64,000 nucleotides of DNA from Atriophallophorus winterbourni (Eukaryota > Platyhelminthes > Trematoda > Plagiorchiida > Microphallidae): NCBI GenBank assembly GCA_013407085.1, contig JACCGJ010016149.1:33628-97627 (forward strand). The letters are read 5' to 3'. The first letter of the stretch is position 1. Each line of letters opens with the position of its first letter. The notes beneath the pieces were generated by a model. That model was not told the DNA's origin and did not search any database. It saw nothing but the letters and a program-made list of their open reading frames with translations. Position numbers and translations under genes: made by a program. This document shows, piece by piece, positions 45,662-56,197 of this stretch.

Positions 45662-45890
45662 ATGATATGTATGAAAGCACAAGCCTGATTAAGGCAAAGT
45701 GCCATACAGTCAGAGACTGCACGTGGGCTACGATACTGTCAGGTTGCCCAGGCCTAGACAGATATGAGGGGGAATAGAAATGGTAGTGAGACTCCAGCGT
45801 ATTTCAGTATGAAGCTCACTACCGTTGGCCAATCAATTTAGCACGATGTTAGACGTACTGCACAGAAATGCTGCACGATTGCACATCCGT
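45662..45890 (+). mobile_element. SINE-like repeat, right-arm-specific insertion
   Basis: Flanked by the perfect 9-bp duplication GCGGATCAT at 45653-45661 and 45891-45899. The left arm has the empty site (ACCATGATCCGTTG at 2581-2594). It has the plus orientation although its left-arm neighbour is also plus, so the two are independent insertions. Confidence 0.85.
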
Positions 45891-45959
45891 GCGGATCATG
45901 GTGACTTGTGCCTTCAATCTACTGGGTTTCTAACGGGTGGCATTTGTACGTTTATTATA

Positions 45960-47150
45960 GTTGTGCGCCCAGAAAAACAATTTTTTTATTTTAAACCCTC
46001 AGTGCTTCGGAGAATGTTGGTAGCTGTGTCCCGAGTTGATGTCCTGCCTGTCTAAATGCCACATAAGCTACGATTTTGCGATCTGAAGGCGAATGTAATA
46101 ATAATAAACTGTTGATCAAAATTGGGGTGCACTTCAGAAGTCAAGTTTTTAAAATATTCGAAGCTGGAGTCCCGTTGGGTGGATTGCACGTGTGTTCAAA
46201 TTTGTTTCTTTCTTTCCTACGATGTTGTATATCGGAAGCATATCCTGTTTATGCGAAAGTTAGCTGTCCATTTCTAATTCCACTGGCGTACATTTCACTA
46301 CTCTACTAAACAAAATCTATTTTGATTGTTTGGTAAATAACACAGGCAGCAGCAGATAACGGTTAGAAGCTATAGCGGAGTCTTGTGAAAGTCAACTCCA
46401 TGGGCTGTCTTAAGCAGTACGACAGTTTGTTTAGATCGCGTTGGTCATCTGGGGACCGCTTGAAGCTGGGAGCTAGTTTGCGAGTTGGCTGAAGCAGATG
46501 ACTTGACATCTAACCTGTGTATAGTTGGGGTGATCCTTCTCTGGTTGGGGTCCGCGCCACCACACTTCACAAGTGCTATTTATCCTCAGCTATAGGTCAT
46601 AATCGTGTTACTTGGCCGTCTTGCTGTAGGCATATTAGAGGTTTTTTGCATGCATTTTAATGTAGTAGCAAGAAAAGCTTTTTGTGGTGCATGACAGTGA
46701 GATTCGCAAAAGCTGCCGTGCTGATGTTGGTTTACTCGTTTGCCAAACTTGATTGGTTGCATGTTTTATCCCAGATGTATGTAATTCATCCAAGTGTCTG
46801 TGTTTTGTCTATACATTCCGTAGTGTTTAAGTCATATCCTTCCCTATCAATTTAGCATTTTAGTGTCATGGTTGTGTGGCTGTTAAGCATTTGGTGCTCG
46901 CGATCAGTGTAATGCTGTCCCTGATGATGAGCCCCTTGTTGGAAGTAAGCATAAGTCCTCCTTGCTTTCGGAAGCAACTTATATTGATCATGGGCTAAAC
47001 TTGATCAACAGAGACTTGAGACACACGCCATGTGAGCATTTCATTCGGTATATATTTCTGAGGAAACCGTAGCAGCTCGTAACCTGTGTTACCTTTGTCG
47101 TCAAGATGAAATGTCATTTTAACTCAAGAGTATAGTTTGCAAAGCGACAG
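45960..47150. repeat. Outer right arm, no gene seen
   Basis: Mirror of 1345-2520; old noncoding repeats. Confidence 0.4.
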
Positions 47151-47153
47151 TTC

Positions 47154-47635
47154 GCGTCATATTAATGCATGGTTGCGAAACTTGGACTCTACGCAATGAG
47201 TATATCCGACGCCTCCAACTATCGCGTCCATGTCATTATGTGGGTTAGCTGTTACCCTCGCATACGCAGCGATTCTCCGTAATAAGCTCTTTTTTAGTAA
47301 TGTTGATATAGTGGTGCACAGATGTGCAATCGTGCAGTACATCGTGCTGTGCGGCTAACACCGTGCTAAATTGATTGGCCACATGTAGTGAGCTGCGTGC
47401 TGAAACAGGCTGGAGTCTCACTACCGTTTCCTGTTCTTTTTCCTCCTTATATCTGTCTAGGCCTGGGCAACCTGACAGTATCTTAGCCCACATGCAGTCT
47501 CTGACTGTGCGGCACTTTGCCTGGATCAGGCTTGTGCTTTCATACATATACTATAATGTTGATATAGAGAAAGAGATCAACCTACACAGGCTACGCTGGT
47601 TAGGCCACATCTTTCGGATACCTGAACTTAACTAG
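47154..47635 (+). pseudogene. RTE-like LINE C-terminal remnant (right arm)
   Basis: Mirror of 856-1344: HGCETWTLR near 47170 and LHRLRWLGHIFR near 47585, separated by the SINE-like copy. Confidence 0.65.
47312..47553 (-). mobile_element. SINE-like repeat, reference copy (242 bp)
   Basis: Best-defined copy. It is flanked by the perfect 14-bp duplication TAATGTTGATATAG at 47298-47311 and 47554-47567. It ends AATTGATTGGCC... through GTGCTTTCATACATATACTA. The 9-bp hairpin GGTAGTGAG/CTCACTACC (first arm degenerated to TGTAGTGAG here) lies near its centre. Confidence 0.85.
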
Positions 47636-48505
47636 TAACCTTTCTGAAGTCTGCACCATCTGTCTTCTGGGCTGGGGTCCCTACGATCTGATATCGCAGT
47701 TGCTAGTTAGGCCTCCGGATATGTCTCAAAACCGTCTTCCGTAGCGGTTTTGTATTAAGCATCTTGTAGTGTTTGCTTAATCTTGCGTGTTGCCAAGTGA
47801 AAAGCTATTATGATGCACGGCTGTGAACGCCGCAAGCAATCTCTTGTGCTGATATCGCTCAACTCGCTTTCGAAACTTGATTAAATACATTTTTCGGTGT
47901 TCGCTTTTCATCCCAGTTTGTTTGTGGTTACTCTGAAATTTTTGCATGTCCCGCATATTCCTATTTTTAGGATTTTATTTTTTCACGGTTCTATGGCAAT
48001 TATATATCTTTACACAATCTAATACAGATATGGTGCCTTTCAACAGAAACAATGAAATGTACAAAGCGACTAGGGGTACAAATCGAGTTGAAACAGTGAG
48101 AGGGGGAACAGTGGGTATTTTTTGTCCATTTACACACATCATTTTTTGAATTTTTTAATAATGTTTTTGAACAACAGGAAAATGTCAGGGAGTAATAGAG
48201 ATGATGCACTCTTTCCATTGATGTCGGTTCATTGCCATCGTTGTCAATGTGTCGAGCCATACACTCTATGGCAATTAAGCATTCGGTAATGCTGTCCTGA
48301 TGATGATAATGATGATGAATAAGAAACGAGATGTCGAAAGTAGTGGCTCATTCTCACTACAACCCCCGACTGTACCAGCTGTGAACATATGCGTTGCGTA
48401 CGATAAAAGCCCGCTTCATAAAAATGGTGAATTACTGTTTTCGGTTGAGTGCCTAAAATGTTTGGCTGCTTCGTATGCTGCAACCAGTTAACGACTGAAA
48501 ATGTC
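47636..48505. repeat. Outer right arm, old noncoding repeat
   Basis: Mirror of 1-855. Includes a ~75-bp block (48005-48080) shared with 12807-12885. Confidence 0.45.
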
Positions 48506-48574
48506 TCTTTTCGGTTGGAAGAAATCGTCATGAGTAAAATTCTTATTGTTGTCATCACTCCGGTACTCGTTACT

Positions 48575-49065
48575 AATGTTTTCCGTATATCTGCATGGGT
48601 ATGGGCGACCTGACAGTATCTTAGCTTATGAGCGGTCTTTGACTGCGCAGCACTTTTCCGACATTAGGCTTGAGATTTTACATACGTACACACACACATT
48701 ACTAATGTTCTTCTGCGATTTTAAAGTTTAATACATCAATCGCATTTTGTGCACTCAATTCCAGATTCAACACCTTATCCGATCTTCTTCACGGACTACA
48801 TTAGCGATCTATATTGCTGATTATACGCCAGTCATTTGAAACTACGGAGAATATGAACAGATGTGCAGTTGTCTTTTTGTGCTATGCTGTTAAAATCGCG
48901 CTAGATTGATTTTCTACTGCCAATGGGCTGTAAGCCATCAGAGTTTTACTACCACTCTTTATTTCTCATATCGTTCTAAGGCTGGGTAACGTGGTAGTAT
49001 TTGAGCCCACATGTAATCTATGGTTGTGCGACTCCTTTCTGGTTCCAGGCTTCTGTTTTTTACAA
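48575..49065 (-). mobile_element. Two degenerate SINE-like copies in right flank
   Basis: 48590-48690 and 48850-49065 both show GGGCGACCTGACAGTATCTTAGC-like and TTTTGTGCTATGCTGTTAAAATCGC-like family segments with many substitutions. They lie beyond the palindrome, so the family is scattered generally. A further scrap is at 49785-49860 (plus). Confidence 0.5.
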
Positions 49066-49780
49066 ATGCATATACTAGGGTTACTAATGCCCTATTATTG
49101 TTTTTGCTGTTTAATGTTACATCATCCTCATGGACATCATTGCATCGGTTACAAGTACCATGTGTTTAATTGCTATACATCCATTACACGTTAAAATCCT
49201 AAAAATATAAGGAAGAATGAGACCTAGAAAGCTACCCAACCTGTAGATTTGGCACAGCCACGTTAGGATGTCATTCTGAATGAGTAGAGCGGCATAAACA
49301 TGACAGATTCTTTGCGGCTTTCACTGCTACGCAGCATAATAAGCTTTCATTGTCACCTTACTTGACAGCATACTGGATTAGTCAAACAATCCGAGAAGAA
49401 GTCTACATCAAGACCCCCCAGTGAACAAGATTTTGAGCCTTATCACTAATAGCAAGAAGTCACTGTCAATTTTGTTCTCATGGCCCTAAACCTGGGCGAC
49501 GGGTCGCATCAACTGTAGCTAGTTTAGCTCTTAAGGTTTTTATCTTGATCCAAGTCAGAGTCTGGCTACCCCACAACCAACCGATTTGGAGTTAGGGGTT
49601 GCAAACAAACTGTATTATGGAAAAATTATTTTCCATTCGCAATACGTGATTAACTCGGCGAAATCGATGTCGGTTAATTTGTTTTTTTTCGATATCTACA
49701 TCGCTGCCAAAAATTCTATGATGGATAATTACGTTACGAATACGATGATGTCAAGGAACTCCAGCGATGGTGTGGACATG
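49066..49780. repeat. Right flank, old repeat, no gene
   Basis: 49205-49560 is a third diverged copy of the 600-850 noncoding segment. Nothing else recognised. Confidence 0.35.
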
Positions 49781-49869
49781 GTATGGTATGAAAGCACCAG
49801 CAAAGTGCCGTACAGTCAGTGACTGTATGTGGGCGACGATACTGTCGGGTTGCCCGATTATCGAGAACC

Positions 49870-51680
49870 TGTAGACGTCTCATTCGTTTTTTCTGAGTGT
49901 CCAGGTTTCATATCCGTGCAGCTGACCTGAAAGTCTCTCCCACCGTCGAAAGTAGCCCCAGGCGCCTAGCTCTAAGCCAGTCGAGCCATAGCTTTTAACC
50001 GGTTTCTGCTAATTCCCGTGTTATTTTCCGTAAAAGCGGAATGGATTTTCCTCTCCATTAGTGCGTTGTGATGTACGCCAGGGAAGTTCGATATAGAGAA
50101 CTAGCTGTTGCCCATGCAGCAAGTGCTCCCTCTCCACGGCACCACTGGAACCAAAGGAACAGCTAGGCTGATACGTTTGGACAACGATGCCGTCGCAGGA
50201 GCTGGCAGGATGAAGTTGAATAAACTTCGAACTGCCTAACGAGACTCCGGCTTCGGATTGTTCCTCGAGGTTGACTCCTGAAGCCTTTACCATGATTGGA
50301 TGTAGCCACAAGGCAGAGGTTTCAGATAAGGGTTATCTTTCCCCTAGGTGAACCGCCTTCATGACTTACGAGCTCCACCTGCTCGAAGCATGCTAGACTT
50401 TAGGCGCTAGTCAGTCGCCTTCTCCCTTTCTCCTATCAGTAGAAGCAGTTTTGCCGGGTCACACAGGACCACGCGTGCAGGCAAGGAGCTGGATTTGGTT
50501 GTCAGAGGCTATATGAGACGCGTGCCATTGGAGCATTTTGGAATTGTGAGCCTATCCCCAACCTTGGAACATGTTACTAATGAGTAGTCACAAATATAAA
50601 TCTGTGTGCCAAACGGAATAAACAAGAAGGCGGTGAGCGATGTTGCTGTCAAAATTGTTTTACATTGAGCGTCGTAGGCGTACAAAAGTCATCGAATGCG
50701 TAAACCAACTATTCATGCTGTGAAGGATTCTGAAGCATGGTCTCGGCAGTTAACGACAGTGAGTCTTAACGATTCCACGCTGCATCTGACTATGTGAAGT
50801 GCGGCTGCCTATGTGATATCATATAATCGGATTGGACCCCGCAAAACGCATGAGCCTGGCTAAAGAGAATTCCCACTGTACCAAGACTCGGGTTCCTTTC
50901 TATAGGAATGAATTTGCACACAAGGATCAAACAAAGACGCTCGTTATCACCAGTTGTGCTCAATTATGTCTTCAACTGAATAATGGAGCAGGCATTAGCG
51001 GACTACCAACGATTGCAAGTTTTGACGAAATACTGGATGGAATAAATAGTTGACATTGTTGTTCTTGGTTAAAATGCCTAAATGCAACATACGATTATTT
51101 ACTCATTCAGTAGTTTCGATCCAAAAGTCAGCCTTGAGATAAAAGGTGTGAAGGCGAAGGCTATACGTCAGGATTTAATTTATCTTTTCAATAATAATGT
51201 TTAGAAAGTTGACAGTTTTCTTGTGACTTGGTTTCAGAATGCTGCTCAATAGTCAAACGGAAGATGAAGCAAAGTCAAGGGTTGATTATACGCCTTTTAA
51301 AGTCGCAAAAATAAAAAAAAGTGGTTAGTAGGGAAAGATTCGTCTTGTAGTGTTTCACGGGTAACATGTGGCAGCTCAAGTCACAAGATACACAATTGTA
51401 AGTCCGAGATACCGATCAAGTATCCAATGTTGTTCTTCAGATGCGATGTCATCAGTAGCATATTTGTTACGCAATGTATGGAAGCAACTACGCTATCGTT
51501 TATACTCACGGGTGAAAGATGCAATGGTTTGGCCGCATCATCATAAGACAGGCTTAGTCCTTATGAAACTCGTCCTCGACTATAAACGACAATTGACCAC
51601 TTGGTTGTTAACTGTCATCATCGTCATCACAGACAGCAGTGCACAAGTAGCATGCACCGAATGCTCAGCTGCAACAGAAT
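49870..51680 (+). pseudogene. Degenerate chimeric RTE unit in right flank
   Basis: 50090-50570 matches the 5' part and junction of 40620-41090 (GAAGCAGTTTTGCCGGG, GCTGGATTTGGTTGTCAGAG). 51240-51620 matches the downstream part (GGAAGATGAAGCAAAGTCAAG, GATGCAATGGTTTGGCC). About 660 bp between them are unrelated and may be an insertion; within it 50904-51053 is an open frame of about 50 codons (TLVITSCAQLCLQLNNG) that I cannot place. Confidence 0.6.
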
Positions 51681-51760
51681 CATGATAAAGTAAAATCCTG
51701 AAAGAGGGGGAAAGGTGAGTTGCTTGGCATAGTCGACTATTTTCTATTTCGTTCTTTTAG

Positions 51761-52337
51761 TCAAGCACCAATGCACTGTCGACGATCATCCGGTCGATTC
51801 TTGTGCTCTTGCTTTTGAAGGGAACCAATGTTTGACTCTCACGGATGTGTTCAATTTGCTGTCACATCTAATTTTACCCAGTCTGACATGTGCGTTTAAT
51901 TCAGATAGTTTGTCTCTGGAAGAATTCTTGGGCGGACCCGCTAATCCTTCGATCCCCAACGGTAAGTTGTTGCACTACCCCTATGATAAACTTATAATAA
52001 CAAAATTAACACCTATCATGCAACATGTTCTAACCATTAACATTATGCGCTTTTCATATTGACCCAGCACAAGGAACCGCTTACATGTTTTTCTTACGTA
52101 ATCAAACGTTGCTTCTCAATTTCGGTGAGTTACATTTAAACAGAATTGAACGCAGTTGTTTGTTCATTAGATCATCAAAATGTGTCGCCTCGCTATCTCT
52201 CTCTCTCTCTGATTGATAAACTATTCTCCGATGTTTTCCAGCCTCGACCGTTTACAAGGTTAGAAGCGGAAAGCGTTCCTAATTATATGATTATTTTTTT
52301 ACCAATCCTCAAGCTGTCAGAACATTTGCACTGGTAA
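51761..52337 (+). CDS. Three-exon candidate 3' end of a host gene
   Basis: Exons 51761-51961, 52068-52124 and 52171-52337. The acceptor at 51760 follows a pyrimidine tract (TTTCTATTTCGTTCTTTTAG); donors are CG|GTAAGT and CG|GTGAGT; introns are 106 and 46 nt; each exon junction is phase 1 and the joined frame is open for about 140 codons to TAA 52335-52337. AATAAA lies 7 bases beyond the stop. The product has DSCALAFEGNQCLTLTDVFN, YMFFLRNQTLLLNF and IIFLPILKLSEHLHW; no family recognised. It is on the same strand as 43104-43949 and could be its continuation. Confidence 0.5.
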
Positions 52338-52429
52338 CGTTTAATAAATTTCAGGAATTTAATATTTCAAACGTACGTTTACTCACGAGTAACATAATTG
52401 TTTACATTATACTGGACACGGTGCTATGA

Positions 52430-52610
52430 AATAAGCTAAACGTGGACAATCAATGTTATGAATGTTATGTTTCCAAAAGACTTTATGCAGTGGCTTTGAA
52501 TGTGTGCGTAGTTTCAAAAGGCGTTTTCTTATTTTATTTATTCTACCAACTGTAAATCTCGCTAGACAATTTGGCCAAGACTCGTAATCTGCACTCTCAC
52601 AAACATTCAC
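52430..52610 (-). pseudogene. RTE endonuclease scrap
   Basis: ADYESWPNCLARFTVGRIN parallels ADYESWQNCPGRFSVRKTN of the copy at 2880-3882. Truncated at both sides. Confidence 0.65.
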
Positions 52611-52699
52611 TCAATTAGTGTATACACTTTTCATTAGCATGGCTTTGGTGACTGTTGTGAGATTATCTCACATAACAGCATGTGCGAGACTGCATTGAG

Positions 52700-53400
52700 A
52701 GCTGTATGTCAAAATCCATCAATGTCACCAGCGGCCTCCATCAAGTTTTAGCGCCCTGGCCTATCCTTTTCTTGTTATACATGATGTTTCCCAAGTATTA
52801 CCATGCAAGATGGTACGTTTTGCGAATGCCAGTAAAATAATTCAGGAAATCTGATCCACTGAATATTGTTCAATGTTGAAAAGCAGTTGGATGCTCAGTA
52901 TCTCTGGTCTCAAATGAATCTGATGCCTTTCAACAAACGCAAATTTAAAATGTTACAACTTGGCCGGCAATACGAGCACTCATATAATCTTAACCATAAA
53001 AACCTTACTTGGAGAACTACTAAGAAAGATCATTGGTATCTGAATTACTAATAATCCGAACCCAAAATGCCATTGTCTTCAATTGGGCATGTCGTATCTT
53101 GGGAATGCTGAGGGGAATAGTTGGATGGTTCTCCCAAAAAGGCTTCAACGCATTATTGAATTACTTACTTACATCCATCCAACGATAGAGTACATGATTG
53201 CACCGTGGCTGTGAAAAGCCTTTGGATTGCTAGATAGAATGAACCACCGAGACATGAAGCTATTTGATGGGATGCAGCACATCTCATATCAAGAGCGAAT
53301 GGCCATGCTCGGATTGGCTGATTTCAATCAAGCCGTAATGGGGCGATAGCTCACCACAATTTGTTCTTCTTTATCCGTCGATGAGTATGAGGAACCACGA
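52700..53400 (+). pseudogene. CR1 RT thumb and connection fragment
   Basis: 52866-53040 reads QLDAQYLWSQMNLMPFNKRK, and 53160-53345 reads YIHPTIEYMIAPWL and ISYQERMAMLGLADFN, the order found in CR1 ORF2. Heavily mutated. Confidence 0.65.
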
Positions 53401-53571
53401 TTCTAACATACAAAATGTATTCGATATATCAAATCATCCTATACAAGGATGAACAGAATGACGTACGAGTATACAGTACTATTGAACTGTAAAATGTAAT
53501 TTTATTCTGTCCTTGTTTGTTTAACTTGGAACACTCCAACATCTAACGTTACACATTCAATTTAGACCGAA

Positions 53572-53898
53572 ATGTGCTGCACCAGTAGTCATTTAAACAA
53601 CATATCTTTCAACATCCGCAAGTTCAGAATTTGGCAATTTGGGAAACCATTTCCGTTCTCATACGAACTTGGCAGTCACACGATTGAGTGGTACATATCA
53701 TGGAAATATCTTGGCATCTTGATGACCGGATACTTGAAAAACAGTCAGTCGTGAATTTAGAACGATTAAGGCCATTGTATGATTCCTTGTCCCAGTAAGG
53801 AGCATGGGATTAAGTAGATGTTGAACAGGATGATTTTCGGGGGCGGGCTGACAAATTCGCGGTAAATCGGTTGACGAAATATTCCTACAACTCGTCAC
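53572..53898. pseudogene. Two CR1 scraps in opposite orientation
   Basis: Plus 53572-53757: FNIRKFRIWQFGKPFPFSYE, then WKYLGILMTG (RT connection). Minus 53898-53760: NHPVQHLLNPMLLTG, then VLNSRL (ORF2 carboxy terminus). Confidence 0.6.
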
Positions 53899-53988
53899 TT
53901 TCCATCAACCCCAAACAACACAACACAGCCAACCCCGCGCGTATCGATTTTTGTGCTCTGATTTGTAAACTTGGTTGGCCCAGTTAAC

Positions 53989-54126
53989 ATGACACGATCT
54001 GATGTTTGCGAAACATGCGTCGTCTGCAAGACAGTCGTCAGTGGTAAGGTCAAATCTGTCACGTGTCGCAACCGTTCCTACATGTGTCATGCAATTGACG
54101 CCAGAGGCGATATCGATCCTGAATGA
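53989..54126 (+). pseudogene. Start of a CR1 ORF1 with zinc finger
   Basis: ATG at 53989, then CETCVVCKTVVSGKVKSVTC and an RNRSYMCH segment, i.e. the first cysteine pairs and the C-H of a PHD-like finger. It stops at TGA 54124; out-of-frame CLVCK follows. A CR1 5' end is rare in this window because most copies are 5'-truncated. Confidence 0.55.
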
Positions 54127-54127
54127 T

Positions 54128-55200
54128 GAAAACATGCCTGGTGTGTAAAATTGTCTAACTAAACCAAACACAGATTTGACTGCTCGAACAACTGTCCAGC
54201 AAAGCAACCTGGATGATCTGATAATAACAAATATGTCATCAACATAGCGCCACCATAATTTTGGTTTAACACTTCATTGTTAAGGGCTTTGGTCTCGAAA
54301 TCCTCCAGATACATGTTCGCAAGTACTGGACATATCGGTGAACCCATTGCTAACCCTTCTTTGTGTCTATATAATTGCTCATTAAATACGAAGTGGTTCA
54401 TGCATAGGCAGATCGATACGACGTTTATAATTTGCTGGACGCTCAATTTTGTGCGATCTGACAAACTGACATCAGATCTAACGAACTTGGTGTATCGACG
54501 TTGGTGAACAAGGTTTTCACATAAAAGCTAACCGTTATTTCATCGTCATCAATTTTACCGACATTAAGCGTGCTGCAAATTCATATCCGTTATTGATGAA
54601 CGAGTCTGTATAACCGACTAAAGGTTTGAACAAATAAACCATATGTCTAGCTAACTCGTGCGCCAGTGATCGGATACCGTCGACGATAGGTTATACAGGA
54701 ATGCCTTCTTTATTTATTTTAAGTAGGACGTAGAACCTTTTAATTAGCGTAGACTTGGAATACAGGTTATACCACAAGCCCGTTCACAAACTTTACGTAA
54801 CGCTAATTCAGTACATAGAGATTACCATTTTGCAGTTATTCATTACATTTTTCATTTTGCCATTATATATCCGTTCATAACGGCCGTCGTATGAGTGTAC
54901 CCCAACCTTGTCTAAATAATCGCTTTTGTTCAAAATTACCGTTACTTTACTTTTGTCAGCCTTAGTAATGGCTATATTTGTATCTTGTTTCAGCGTAAGA
55001 AGTGCTTGTCATTCGTGTGAATCAAGGTTTGCATCGCCTTGTTCCTTGTATTTGATGACATCAGCGATACAGTTTTCTTACCGCGTGTGACTGTTTATTG
55101 GTAAGTGCATTTAATAATTCATCAATACAGGGGATATGATCCTTAGCCTTTAGAAAGTTCTGGCTTTTGCAGAAATTCCATCCTTTCTCCAACAATCTTT
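54128..55200 (-). pseudogene. Penelope-like element: RT core
   Basis: Minus-strand frame 54464-54159 holds EGLAMGSPICPVLANMYLED, the block before the Penelope RT active site. The YVDD tetrad itself (54235-54246) is in the next frame after a shift, so the active site is kept in the DNA. Upstream lie FINNGYEFAA-like and IHK-PI regions of the RT start (54655-54950), then a basic amino-terminal part to about 55200. Penelope elements are retroelements with telomerase-related RT. Confidence 0.75.
54655..54950 (-). repeat. Penelope segment copy 1
   Basis: Covers the stretch from the ILNKSD-like start to the PIVDGIRS-like end of the RT amino part; the most diverged of four copies. Confidence 0.65.
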
Positions 55201-55690
55201 GTTTAGCATTAGAAAGTTGACGATTAGAACAGCTGAACAGCTACACACACACGATATTATTCTTTACTCTTGTTCCATTGCTAGAATAGAATCAGATCAA
55301 TATCTATGTGAGAGTCTAAAGTGTTGCACAAAGCAATCACACTTATTTCCGCACGTATCGCATGATGCTGACCTTTTGTATTGGAATGTTATTCACCATC
55401 TTGCCGCACAATAAAATTCCAGTGGAATAGCATTTTGCACAACAACAACGAGAACAATAGTTTTGGCAATCACAACATTATTGCGTGCAGATTTGCACCT
55501 TGCTATTCATCAAACCAGAGTTTCTCACACGTTCACTTGAAAAAGTCACATACATCTCCGTTAACGCTCTTTAGTGCGTTCAGCACCAGAATGTGTTTAG
55601 CGCCGCCGGCAAACATTTTTAAGAGAACATTGTGAAAACCTTTGGGAACAAAACTGACTTCTATGAATGGCACGCTTTTTATTAATAAAG
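55200..55690 (-). repeat. Penelope-associated, weakly coding
   Basis: The lower end of frame 56042-55533 (VPFIEVSFVPKGFHNVLLKM) continues from the Penelope RT start without RT blocks 3-5, so an internal deletion is likely. No GIY-YIG motif is certain. The rest is AT-rich. Confidence 0.4.
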
Positions 55691-55699
55691 CTGTATAAC

Positions 55700-56042
55700 A
55701 TACTAAAGGTTTGAACAAATAAACCAAATGTCTAGCAAACTCCTGCGCAGGTGATCGGATACCGTCGACGATAGGTCTTACAGGAATGACTTTATGTATT
55801 TTAGGTAGGCCGTAGAACTTAGGAGTTAGAGTAGACTTGGGATACAGGTTATACCACAAGCCCTTTCCCAAACGCTCATCAACGCCACGCAAATTGCTTG
55901 AGACTACCGTTTTGCTGTTATTCATTACCCTTTTCATTTTACCATTATCTATCCGTTCATAAGGGCCCTCGGATAAGTGTACCCCAACCTTGTCTAAATG
56001 GTCGCTTTTGTTCAAAATTACCGTTACTTTACCGTTACTCAA
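55700..56042 (-). pseudogene. Penelope segment copy 2
   Basis: Encodes GKVTVILNKSDHLDKVGVHL, STLTPKFYGLPKIHKVIPVR and PIVDGIRSPAQEFARHLVYL, i.e. the RT amino-terminal region of a Penelope-like element. Confidence 0.75.
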
Positions 56043-56061
56043 AGCACTAAGTTGCTGGTTA

Positions 56062-56197
56062 CTAGAATGCCTTTATGTATTTTAGGTAGGTCTTAGAACC
56101 TAGGAGTTAGAGTAGACTTGGGATACACTTTATACCACAAGCCCTTCCCCAAACTCTCCTAAAAGCCACACAAATACCTAGAGACTACCGTCTTGCT
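56062..56197 (-). repeat. Penelope segment copy 3, first half
   Basis: Interrupted by the RTE at 56198; continues at 57531-57665. Confidence 0.75.
56187..56197. repeat. 11-bp target duplication ACCGTCTTGCT, left
   Basis: Identical to 57531-57541, on either side of the RTE insertion. Confidence 0.85.

Larger units (their letters stand above)
30527..48505. repeat. Right arm of giant imperfect inverted repeat
   Basis: Reverse-complement partner of 1-26306. The inner border lies where the left arm leaves the shared CR1 sequence (left base 26306). The outer end at 48505 pairs with base 1 of the window, so similarity could continue beyond it only if the left arm continues outside the window. This arm lacks the two gypsy insertions and therefore keeps the uninterrupted (empty) target sites. 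Confidence 0.95.

Noticed and set aside
47312..47553. SINE-like repeat as a hammerhead ribozyme carrier, as in schistosome SINE-like repeats
   Set aside because: I found no CTGATGA...GAAA core with a matching cleavage site in the consensus. CTGATGA occurrences at 46920 and 48297 lack the second conserved box.
1..48505. Palindrome as a fold-back artefact from a single long read
   Set aside because: Such artefacts give identical arms. Here arms differ by a complete gypsy element, separate SINE insertions and many small changes. A haplotype-joining error is not excluded and is stated in the findings.
50832..51053. A small independent gene of about 73 codons
   Set aside because: It lies inside the decayed RTE unit, has no splice or domain support, and upstream codons are not convincing. 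Mentioned only as an unexplained open frame.
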